NCBI GenBank assembly: GCA_001579985.1
Contig: LRSR01011978.1
Span: 1 to 26,214 of the forward strand
DNA: 26,214 nt
Reading direction: 5' to 3'
Origin: Hypsibius dujardini
Lineage: Eukaryota; Tardigrada; Eutardigrada; Parachela; Hypsibiidae
Shown: piece after piece, positions 10,774-20,674 of the stretch
Layout: each line of letters starts with the position of its first letter
Numbering within the stretch: position 1 is the first letter of the stretch
The notes under the pieces: model-generated
Database searches by the model: none
Told to the model about the DNA's origin: nothing
The model's input: only the letters and a program-made list of their open reading frames with translations
Translations under genes and position numbers: made by a program

Positions 10774-11970
10774 TTACGGGCCGCTTTAAAGACGTCATTG
10801 TGGAGCGAGAAGTTTCTTCTCTGGCTTGCGTTGCCTCTTTGTTCATGCTGGATCTAGGAAGGTGGTCGACTTTTTGTTCGGTAATTGGACATTTTACGGT
10901 CGTGTGCATATTTTCTTCACGCACTTGACCCTAAAACGAATCAGTTATAGGCTGGCACGGGATAGCCTTCGGGGACGTCGCGTAGAGAGAAGACTCCCGT
11001 GGGAATAAGGTTCTGACATTGACTGTGAGCGTGCATGTTTTCTAAGGCGGCTTTTGTGTGAATCCTGCCCGTCTTGGAGTCGATCGGTGTGAAATCTTAA
11101 GACACAACGCGTGTGGCTTCGAGAGGTCGTCACAAATGTGTAGAAGAAAGCAGGTCGCAAAATCTGTCGTCTAATTATAATCCTTACATTTAATGTAGTT
11201 CACAGTTTGATATTTTAATTTAACTCTGGGTGCGTCCTTTCTATTTACGTTCCAGGCATTTTAAAATAGAACGGTAAATTTATAGAATACGATAAAGGGG
11301 TCCTGGAATGGGCCACCCTGGATCAGAACTTCCAGATAGGCTTTGGCTTACACTAAGGTTCTAAACGACAGAATTATCGATAACCCCGGTGGAATGCGAA
11401 TCAGATTTGAAGTTGTGAGAACATGTTTAAAAAACGAAATAATTGGACGGTTGGAAAAAATCTCACTATAGAACACGCTGACTATGCAGTAACTCATCTG
11501 TTTTCCATTAATTTGCGACAGAGCGCTCCCTACCACTCGATAGCCCATTCCAAAGCCCTTCCCTCATTATTTGAGCACGTTGGAATTGTTAAACCAAATT
11601 AACTTCCATAGACATCTAATAAACGTTCTCTTTTTACGGTGAAGTGTTTGGTTCGCTGATTTTATGCCGCTTTTTCCCTTCCAAATGGGCCATCACGGAT
11701 GGGTGCGTCTACCTTTTCATTGCTGTTTTACAGTTTACCGAACAAAGGTATCATAAAATTTGGGCCCGACTGCGATTGCTGTTCCGTTTTGCGATTTTGA
11801 AGATTTTTGCTTTAATTTAAAGTCTTCAAGTGACCGATCGCTTTAGTACCTATTAATTTCGTTAATTGATGTGATCGCTGCATTCGTGCTTGGAGCTGTA
11901 AGCCGAATGTGGTTGCCCGTCTGTTGCGAAAAAGGTGTCTCGCAACATCAACGCTGAGTCGGGTGGATAA
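10774..11970. other. Intergenic, nothing recognised
   Basis: About 1.2 kb of single-copy sequence. Open frames up to 71 codons show no family resemblance and no convincing splice partners. It could contain 5' UTR or promoter of the ZC2HC1 gene, but no signal supports that. Confidence 0.4.
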
Positions 11971-12170
11971 AGTGAGCGACAGAATTTAATCTAATGGAGG
12001 GTCCCGGAAATGGACAAAAGGGGCGGGGCAGGGGTAATACTTGAACAATCAATCAATCAACTCCTCTCCGATTGCTCGGGAGCTCTGTGATTGATTGGTT
12101 GATTGTTCAAGTATTGCACCTGCCTCGCCCATTTCCGGGACCCTCCATTACATTAATTATGTCGCTTACT
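11971..12170. mobile_element. 200-bp hairpin (foldback) element
   Basis: Two long inverted arms. The left reads AGTGAGCGACAGAATTTAAT then GGAGGGTCCCGGAAATGG and TACTTGAACAATCAA; the right is its near complement, ending GTCGCTTACT. The central 30-40 bases are unpaired. The left arm has an extra AAAAGGGGCGG block. There is no coding capacity. A foldback MITE is the simplest reading; no target duplication was confirmed. Confidence 0.8.
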
Positions 12171-12905
12171 GTATATTCTTGTGGTAACGACGACGAGTAC
12201 TCTAGGAGGGTGTTTGTTTTTGCGATCTCAAAATTCACCTGCATGCGAGGTCTTTTTTAGAATTTCTGACATGGGGGAGTCCACTGTAGATCGCGATCAG
12301 GTAATTGACTCGCTCCATCCACTTGTGTTTGCAGTTGACGAACTACTGCGCGTCGATACAGGACACACCATCCGTCGAAGTTATTTGTAGTGTCCGGGCC
12401 GAAAATTGGTGATTGATGGTTTTGCCCGTCATGTTTGATGGTCACAGTCTCCGGGGCGACTACTCGTTTTGCACGTTTCGGTTTCGCTTACCAACCGCGC
12501 CACTATTAGCGACTGCTACAGACCAGAAGCCACACACTGGCGATCTCGCTGTGGGTGTGTTCGGAAATGTTGTGTCAGAGAAAGATGTCGAGAAGACTGC
12601 AAGAACATTCTCTTTTCAGCTTTTGAAAGATGTTTCAGCGACGTTTACTTGCGAGGAGTGTCTAAAATCGATTGAAATCACTGGATCTTCATGTAGTCAG
12701 CGCTTTTGTGTGTCGTTTCTGACGTGTGATCTTGCATTGTTTGCAGATTGGGACCTAATTCCGTCAACGTGAGCCTCCAGCACGGACATTTTTTGTGGTA
12801 TGTTTGTGGCCAAATATTTTCAGAGGACAGATTATGGGAATAGTTTTTTTCAGACTGGTAGACATGGACAGACAGACCGATGAATATGCAGGGAAAGAGA
12901 TACAC

Positions 12906-12952
<47 letters not shown>

Positions 12953-12963
12953 GATAGATAGAC

Positions 12964-13007
<44 letters not shown>

Positions 13008-13747
13008 GGTGCAAGCCTCAGACATCGGTATGTTTATCAACAAATCTCATTGAATTAGGCAAGAGAAATTTGCATTTTGATGCGTACTGATTCTGAAAAA
13101 CGGAAGAGAGCAAAAACGATTGAGAGGAATTAATTAGATAAGAGAAGCAAGACCCTATCGAATGTTGTTTTTAGTTTCCTGTCACTTGGTCTGTTCCTGT
13201 AAGTCCCGTCTCTTGTCATTCGTTGATCGTCGTGTTGCAGGTAGCACCTCATCACACGCGCATTTTGATCGACCTGTTCCTATAGGGTCTTTCGTATTGG
13301 ATTAGAGGACGACCGACCCACTGCGCGTTGTTTCAGAGTCAAGAGACACTATCATTATTGCCCGTCCTTCTCTCTCATTCTCATCACAGCCGGTCCGTTA
13401 TCAGACACACGTCAATAATCGGCGCTGAAAACGTCTCCCGCTGCTGTCGGGCCTCCACACCTGATTACACCATACCACACCACACACACATGCCAATTCA
13501 AGGTGAAAAAATCTCGTCGGTATTGCCGTTGCGGATTCATCTCTTCCTCGTACTGAGTTGGATTACTCCTTCCCTCCTTCTCGTACGTGACATTTTTGCG
13601 CGCGAACACCTGCAGTGACTGCCCTCGCACTCGGGAGTCCTACTTCTCCCCCCCCCCCGCCAAGTCGAGTCATCACCTGCAAACCCGCTGGTTCTGTTGA
13701 CGTATCGCCTGTTGTGATTGTGTGTGGAATATTATGTTTCACGGACA
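12171..13747. other. Intergenic / 5' region of ZC2HC1 gene
   Basis: Contains the microsatellite at 12891-13008 and, towards the 3' end, pyrimidine-rich sequence and a C10 run (13651-13660) just upstream of the ZC2HC1 start. It probably includes the promoter and 5' UTR of that gene. A 119-codon open frame ending at 12772 is not recognised and is not called. Confidence 0.4.
12891..13008. repeat. (GACA)n/(GATA)n microsatellite, intergenic
   Basis: Alternating GACA and GATA blocks. It is the only GACA-type array in the window that is outside a gene body. Confidence 0.93.
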
Positions 13748-14935
13748 ATGCTGCATAGCATGATGCGCGGCAAACGTGATGAGAATCCGCAGCATTCGAT
13801 GGCGCCCCAATTACACTCGCCGGTGGTGGACTTTGACGAAGTGGCCATCCGGCCGGCTCCGCAGAAGCCCTTTGAGACTGCGGAATCCCCCAATCGTGAT
13901 CTGCTGGCCCTGAGCCCTTGTGATTACTGCGGACGGAAGTTCAACGCTACAAACCTGGTACGTGATTTTTGGAACGAATTCCCAACTTGTCTGTCTCTGT
14001 AATTTGTCTGGCTTTTGGCTGTCTTTTTTTCTGTTGATTGAATGTCTGTTTGACTGTTTGTAATTGACGGAAGTTCAACGCTACAAACCTGGTACGTGAT
14101 TTTCGGAACGAATTCCCAACTTGTCTGTCTCTGTAATTTGTCTGACTTTTGTCTGGCTTTTTTTCTGTTGATTGAATGTCTGTTTGTCTGTTTGTGATTG
14201 ACGGAAGTTCAACGCCACAAACCTGGTACGTGATTTTCGGAACGAATTCCCAACTTGTCTGTCTCTGTAATTTGTCTGGCTTTTTTTCTGTTGATTGAAT
14301 GTCTGTTTGTCTGTTTGTGATTGACTGAATGTCTCATGCTCCGGCGTGAAAGTTTCTTTTTGGAGTCTGGAACATGTTTTTTGCTCGTGTCTGTAGTAGC
14401 GACAAAGTTATTCAAGCAGACTAAGAGTTGTGGTAACTGACTTTGCAGTTTTTGTTACTAGTGCTAGAATCTTCACTTTCTGAAAAAAATGTGCTAAAAA
14501 ACTTAGTTGGCTGTAGTTGATCGCTTAGTCGATTATTAATGTGATGTCGGTCTCCTCTGGCCTCTGTCCATCTTTCATTCATTTAGTGTTTATCGCCTGT
14601 TGGAGCTGTTGGCCTTAATGGAAGAGACACAACCTTGAGTGATTCTTTGGAAAGTCTTCGGAGATTCTGGTCCACGTAATTCCGCTTTTTCATACACACA
14701 GCATTGAAAGTTAGATGCGCGTGTGAACTTTGCCTGAACGACGGACACAATTTTAGTGCCTTCTTATTGACAGTTTGCCGCCTTTAGTGCTTTCCCATAC
14801 TAGTATAATTCTGTTTCTGTGTACGGGCAGGGTCGCTGCCTGTCCACTGCCGGAACGACATCATCTGCAAACTCTCCGGTGGAGGTGTGAAGTGGAGAGG
14901 CATTTAGTTCTGCGATGCGATTTACAGATTTACCA

Positions 14936-14990
<55 letters not shown>

Positions 14991-16620
14991 GCTCTCTCTC
15001 TCTCTCGCTCTCTCGCTCTGTTTAAGCCTGTCGGCAGTTGTGGACAGTAGCGCTTGCAGGGTTTGTTGTCACGGTTGGTTGGAGAATCCGAAAGAACACA
15101 GCGGCTGTCAAGTGGCTCTTCGGATCAAGAGAGCGTGTTGCGTTTTATGGACGATTACCGTTAAGACGCCGCGTGTTTTAGCATTTATTTACGCGCAACG
15201 AATGTTTTCGCTGCTGTGAAAGATTGGCCGGCTTCTGCCGCGACCGTTGCGGATACTTAATGTCGTGTCAGATTAATTGACCGCAACGGGCTATTAATTT
15301 ATGTCTGGGTTTACGTACGTATTTATTTGTTTTCTGTCACATCAATCCCCCAACTGCTTGGTCAAAATTGTGTCCCTGTCCAGCGTACGAGTCACTGTGA
15401 CGTGGTTTTTTTGGCTTGCCATCCTTGGACGAGTCACTGTGGCGTGGTATTTCTGGCTTGCCATCCTTGGACAATAGATTTCGTGTACTCTTACCCTTTG
15501 CTTGGCTGTCTGTGTCCGCCTCTGCTTTCCTGTCTTACTTCTTTTGTATGTCTGAATCACATTATCCTCTAACTGTCAGTAATGAGAGAAATTATCTAGA
15601 ACAGATGCGTTTTTATTTTTTGTTCAATACAAAGTTCTGTTTTGCCATGACTTTTTATTCTCATCCTGGAGAACCATTTTTTTATGCACAAATATGCACT
15701 TTTTGGTGCCGCAAAAGATCTGTGACGATCGGTTCGAAATCTTGTTTCTGCACTGCACATTTACCTTCACGTGATTATAGTTCAGAAATCAATTTAGAAC
15801 GGGTTTATCGGTTGATTCGGGAAAAAAGACCGACCACTTTATCACGCAAAACGAGCTTGTTCTTGGTCCTCTTCCTCGATCGTTTGATGCGATTCCGGGT
15901 TCTCCGTTGGCGTGGAGTGCGGAGAGGAGCGGGCGCATTTTTTCTCGAGTACTTCCCACCCCCATCAACTTGATTTGCCGGAATAGACCGGAGTACTTGC
16001 GTGGGCGGATGGATTACCGTACCTGCGCACCGTGGGTGGTCTGTCCTTCCTTCCTTCCACACACACATACACTCATGCTGTTTAATTTTAAATATGCATC
16101 CTGTATCCCGGACGCGTTCGCGTTTGTGTACACCGGACGGATTAAGAGGGACGGAAGATTATAAAACGGGACGCATTGCGCGGCAGGGGAACCGGATCGA
16201 TGGCTTTTACGGCAGCGAAAGTGCTTTTGCTGCATGCGGTAACCTTCGATCGGTTATCATTGTGTCCTGTGTGTGTGTGTGTGCCGTGTCTGTGTGTGTG
16301 TGTCGTGTCTGTGTGTGTGTGTTGACTGCAGCGGTACGCAGTAAGCGTTGGTGGGTCTTAGCTGTTTTCATGAGCAGAAGGTTAAATCATCGAGCTTTTC
16401 GATCGGATAGGCTCTAATGGGTTTTCGAAGAATTATCCCTCAGCGTATGTAAAACTGGGGAAGGTACATTAAAAAACATGGTAAATGATAGAGGGAATTG
16501 GAATTATAAGTGATGCTCACCGAACCTTTCTTTGAAGAAAATCAAAGATCACGTTTATGTTTAAGTCAACCTTTAATAAATATTCGAAGTTCCTTCTGCG
16601 TCTTGTCTGTCTTCCGTCTT

Positions 16621-16653
<33 letters not shown>

Positions 16654-19600
16654 TCTGTCTATCTCTCTAGTGGTCTGTCTTATTTCCTGTCTTCTTTCGC
16701 TTGGTCTCTCTCATGTTCCCTTACAATTGACCGGCACGTATGGATTGTTTGTAGTTCGTTGTCTTAGCTTAATTTGGCCCTGCTTTTCAGAGTCGCCATG
16801 TGACTATCTGCGAACGACTTGCCCACAAGCCGAAGCGTGAAGCTTTCGCTACAGGTAAAATAAGCCAATTTGATCATTGATCTGGCAGGTTACTTCTCAT
16901 TTACTGGAGACTGCCAGCGGGCACTATATCCACCGGAAGTGGGGTGGTTCTTTAACTTTCCGTATTATTGCAGTTGCTCAACGACTCTCCCATGTTGCTC
17001 AGGAGGATTCCGTCAAGCCAGTCATTCGACAGATGATGGAACGGCGACCGCCGGCGGATGAGGAAAATAATAATCGACCTACTGATCACTTACCGAAAGC
17101 GTTGCGGAAAATGGGCGCGCCGGTCAGGAAGAAGAGCCCAGTTCGAGGTGGCGGCAGGACTGTAGGTCTCCTTTTTTCTGTTTTGCTGCCATTTTGTGAG
17201 CTAGGCCATTCATCTGCCTGTCTGTCTGCCTGCCTGACTGTTGCTTGTCTGTATGTATGATTATTTATCTGTCTGTCTGCCTGACTGTTGCTTGTCTGTA
17301 AGTATGATTATTTATCTGTTTGTCTGCCTGACTGTTGCTTGTCTGTATGTATGATTTTTTATCTGTCTGTCTGCCTGACTGTTGTTCTGTTTGTCTCTAC
17401 GCCTTACGCTTTGTGAGTCTCTCTGGCATTCCCTGACTGCTACTACTGTAAGTTGTCTGAACGCCTGTGAATCTGTCTATCTACTTATTATCGACCTGTT
17501 TTGTTTATCTGCAAGACGCTGCCTGTATTTTATATGTAACTATGTCGGCGTTTCTCCCATCGTTGATGAACTTTCTCGGCTTTGGCTTTTACACTGAACC
17601 CCGAGCCATTGTGCGAAAACGGTTACCAGGCGTGATGATTTTCATCTGATTTTCAGGGTGCGGATCTATTTCGGGAGCAGCAGAAAGGTGCGTGTTGTGT
17701 TTCCTTTTTAACTAATATATTAGAACAGATCGATCGCATTCGCAACAAAGAGCGCTAATCATTTCCCCCTGTAGGACATTCCAAGTGCGAGTTCTGCGAG
17801 CGCACCTTTCGGGAGGAAGCGTACGTGCGGCATGTTGATTTCTGTAAGACTCAGTACCTGTCCAAGCAGCGACAGCGTGGGAAGGAAGACCCGCGATCTG
17901 ACCTTTTGAAGCGTCGCGTCCAGGTAACTTATAGCTTGATGTCTGTTTTTTTTTGGAAGAAACGGAAGGGCATCGTTGAAATGGCAAAGAGATTTGCGTG
18001 TATTAAAAGGATAAGCAGATAAAGAATAAGCAAAAATTGCAGTCTGGATGGACGGTTAGATAACCAGCCATTCAATTTCACAACACATGCTGCAAAAAAA
18101 AACAGTCGGCATAATGTGTGACCACAATTTCGGGATTATTGGCAAATTGACAGGCGAGCGGTAATGAAACAGACGAGTATCGACAGGATACAGACATCGC
18201 AGACAAAGGAATCGGTGAATCATAGGAAGATCATCCGTTAAAGGTTGTCTGTTGCCTCGCTTGCAGTATCGACCGCCCCTGCCCCGAACAAACAGCAAAG
18301 AATCTCCCATCCTGCCACGGAAAGCCGTCAGTGCCTTCTCATCGGAGCAAAAACCCGCTCGCCCGGCCGACCTGAAGATCCTCGGCAGCCAGTCCGCCAT
18401 GGCACGAGTCAATCCGCGTCCTGCCGCAGCCGCAGCCGCCAAGACGCCGACCGGCCTCGACAAGCTCACCGGAAAACTTTCCAGCATGGTATTATCGGAT
18501 TACAGCGGAGCTGGCGGAGCGGCAGCCGGTGTGAACGGACAACAACGGCGCGCACGAATCATCACCCCCTGTCAGCAGCAGGAGCAGCGAACCTCCCCGA
18601 GTGATTATGGATCGGGTGAGTCGCTGCTCTTCCGCACCGGATCTGTGCGTGCTAAGCCCAACAATGGGGGTCCTTCAACAACCGCCGCTACGTCCAATGG
18701 GATCAGCCGGCAGGTGGTGATGGGGAACAGTCATAAGGTGCATCATAATGGTGGCGGTGGTGGTGCCGCGCCTCTGTTGCCAGAGTACGACGGCGGAAGT
18801 GGCGATGGAAGCTCGGTGGAGTCGCTCCTCTCCCGCACCGGGTCTCTGCGTGTCAAGGGAGTTTTCAATGCCAGCCCCGGCGGCGGCGGCTGTGGCAACG
18901 TGTTGCCCTCCAAATCGGTGGCTGTGGATAATGTGCATAAGATTTATCATTCGGGGGATCTGTTGTCGCGCACCGGATCAGTCCGCTCGGGGAAGAAGGC
19001 CACTAGTGATGGGGGTGGAACTTCCATGCCGACCACGCCGGCATCAGGGCTCTCCAAGACGCTGGGTTACTCCAGCGGTGGTCGATTGGAGCTGGAGGAA
19101 GCGATCCGCAGCAACGGAGGGAAGATTCGTTTGCATACCACTCCGGAACATTCCGGTGGGCAGAAGTCGATGGCGGAGGTTGCGAGAACCATGTAAGATT
19201 AGACTTGCCTGCAGGGATCCATAGGCATGCTCGTTCTGTACGATAGAGTCAGTGTACTGAGGATTTTTCCAAGCAAATCGGAATTTAAACGGAAGTTTTG
19301 CTCTTCTTTTTTTAGAATGAATCCGGCAGACAGGCCTTACCCTTTCAACGTCGCTTCCGCACAGAAAGAAGAAATGATGCTCATCCATCGCAGTAACTCC
19401 GTCCGTGCCAAGAATTCCAGTGTCGATTCTTCATCTGTGGACTGGGATAGTTTCCTGAAGCCGGCGGTTCTACGGACACCCGGCGGCGCAGACAAGGACG
19501 AGCATCGCCTGTTCCAGTGGGAAGGCGACCAGTACCGTGCTCCCCGACAGCGGAACCCCGTCAAGCTGGCTGATTTCTCTCGCGACGAATCTCGCATGTA

Positions 19601-20306
19601 AGTTCCGACTCTTGTCGTTGTCGATTTCGAATGACATGGACGCTTCATAATAGCTCTCACATTTAGAAATGCGTCATCGGGGATGTCGCGCTCGAAGGGG
19701 TATTACGATGAGTCTTCCGCTGGGGATCAGCGAAATCGCGCACAGCAAGTCATCTCCGCCTCATCTCTCTCGGAAAGCTTGGAGGAGACAGGTATGTCGC
19801 CGTCTTTTGTCTGTTGGGTCTTTTGTCGTCGTAATTGTTTGATGGGCAGTTTGTGATTCGGCTTGTTTAGTTATTTTGTGCGGGATTCGGTTTTGTAGAG
19901 CTGGTAGGAATTTCCCCGGAGGTTCTCAATTATTCATCTTTCTTTCTTTCGTATATAGAAGACAACTCTTCCGATAGCGTCAGCCCCGTCTCCGCCTCAC
20001 TTATGGGCTCTACCAGCTCCGTCAAGAGCAGCAGCGCCATCGGCTCTTCCCTGTCGTCCGTGTACGGGCTGCAGCAACCGAAGCCTCAATCCAAAGCTGC
20101 GTCCAGTCCTTCTCCTCCGCGGTTTTGCCACAACTGCGGAAACGCATTCCCGATTGAGAACGCCTCCTTCTGCTGTCATTGCGGTATGAAATCTGTACAA
20201 GGGCACTCTAGGGAATCTTCCAGGAAGATTTCGACTGTAGAAACTCATGCGACGTTTCGCTCTTGCAGGTATGGCTCGATTGGTGACACGAATCCCGATC
20301 TATTAA
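13748..20306 (+). CDS. ZC2HC1: ZC2HC1 (FAM164)-type zinc-finger protein
   Basis: Ten exons: 13748-13957, 16791-16854, 16974-17161, 17657-17687, 17775-17923, 18267-19192, 19316-19597, 19667-19791, 19959-20183, 20269-20306. Phases agree and the product is 745 residues. ATG 13748 is the first in frame after a stop at 13715. Two C2HC fingers share one spacing: C58-C61-H73-C77 (split by intron 1) and C169-C172-H184-C188. A C-terminal zinc ribbon follows (C715-x2-C718, C730-x2-C733), as in ZC2HC1A. Between them lies about 500 residues of Ser/Gly-rich disorder with a repeated RTGS motif. Known ZC2HC1A/B/C proteins are smaller; the length comes from the linker. Family function is poorly defined (zinc binding, possible nucleic-acid or protein contacts), so I assign none. 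The A/B/C paralogue is not resolved. If the 85-base last intron (20184-20268) is retained, the frame runs to a stop ending at 20335; the spliced form keeps the short tail after the ribbon and has a better acceptor. Confidence 0.85.
13932..14324 (+). repeat. 134-bp repeat x3 spanning the ZC2HC1 exon 1 donor
   Basis: Units start at 13932, 14066 and 14200 (exact 134-base period); the third is about 9 bases short. Unit 1 contains the last 26 coding bases of exon 1 plus donor CTG|GTACGTG. Units 2 and 3 repeat those bases and the donor inside intron 1. Using a downstream donor would retain an in-frame stop (14000-14002), so only the first yields the full protein. Confidence 0.93.
14940..15019. repeat. 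(CT)n microsatellite, ZC2HC1 intron 1
   Basis: About 80 bases of TC dinucleotide with a few G interruptions, inside the 2.8 kb first intron. The rest of that intron (to 16790) holds the repeats at 15389, 16262 and 16602; I see no exon in it. Confidence 0.95.
15389..15472. repeat. 42-bp direct duplication, ZC2HC1 intron 1
   Basis: Two adjacent copies of GAGTCACTGTG...CATCCTTGGAC starting at 15389 and 15431, with a few base differences. Confidence 0.88.
16262..16325. repeat. (GT)n microsatellite, ZC2HC1 intron 1
   Basis: Three GT blocks separated by CCGTGTCT or CGTGTCT interruptions. Confidence 0.9.
16602..16662. repeat. (TGTC)n microsatellite, ZC2HC1 intron 1
   Basis: Interrupted TGTC array ending about 130 bases before the exon 2 acceptor. 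Confidence 0.9.
17217..17393. repeat. 47-bp minisatellite, ZC2HC1 intron 3
   Basis: The box GACTGTTG occurs at 17236, 17283, 17330 and 17377, an exact 47-base period. Units carry TGTCTGCC, TGTATGTATGATT and TTATCTGT. It seems to have been built by amplifying a block of TGTC-derived sequence. Confidence 0.9.
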
Positions 20307-20473
20307 CACACACCGTCTGGATACGCATCTTTTGACCTTTAACCGTATTTATTGCTTCACAAGGGGAATAACGCTTAGACGTCCAGATTCTACTTGTGAT
20401 TGCTTCCGGAAAGGATGATTTAATTTTTTGCCAAATTTCACAATTTTTTGCCGCAGTTTTTTCAGTGCGTCTC

Positions 20474-20479
20474 TTTATT
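20474..20479 (-). terminator. Poly(A) signal AATAAA, SUN gene
   Basis: Minus-strand AATAAA about 195 bases beyond the SUN stop codon, in the 368-base spacer between the convergent ZC2HC1 and SUN genes. No comparable plus-strand signal for the ZC2HC1 gene was seen in the spacer. Confidence 0.5.
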
Positions 20480-20674
20480 TTGTTTCTCTCTCTCTCTGTT
20501 TCTCCTCCGCCACTTTGTGCAGCTCTCCAGTGTGAGATTTTGATTTATCTGCCTCTAAGGAACGCTGCCTTTTGTACAAGCAAAGAAGTCGTTGATGTCT
20601 AAGGAAATTTAAAAGAATCAAAATTGAGCTCCCTTTTTGAGCTCCCGTTTTTGAGCTCCCGTTTCCGGCGTTCG

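Noticed and set aside
12416-12772. 119-codon open frame, + strand
   Set aside because: It is not recognised, has no convincing splice or promoter context, and does not connect to ZC2HC1 exon 1.
15416-15973. 185-codon open frame, + strand, inside ZC2HC1 intron 1
   Set aside because: Its start is inside the 42-bp duplication; composition is Phe/Ser/Arg-rich and resembles no family. No splice partners were found.
17217-17393. Regular repeats as a CRISPR array
   Set aside because: The 47-base units are contiguous, without unique spacers, and the context is a eukaryotic intron.
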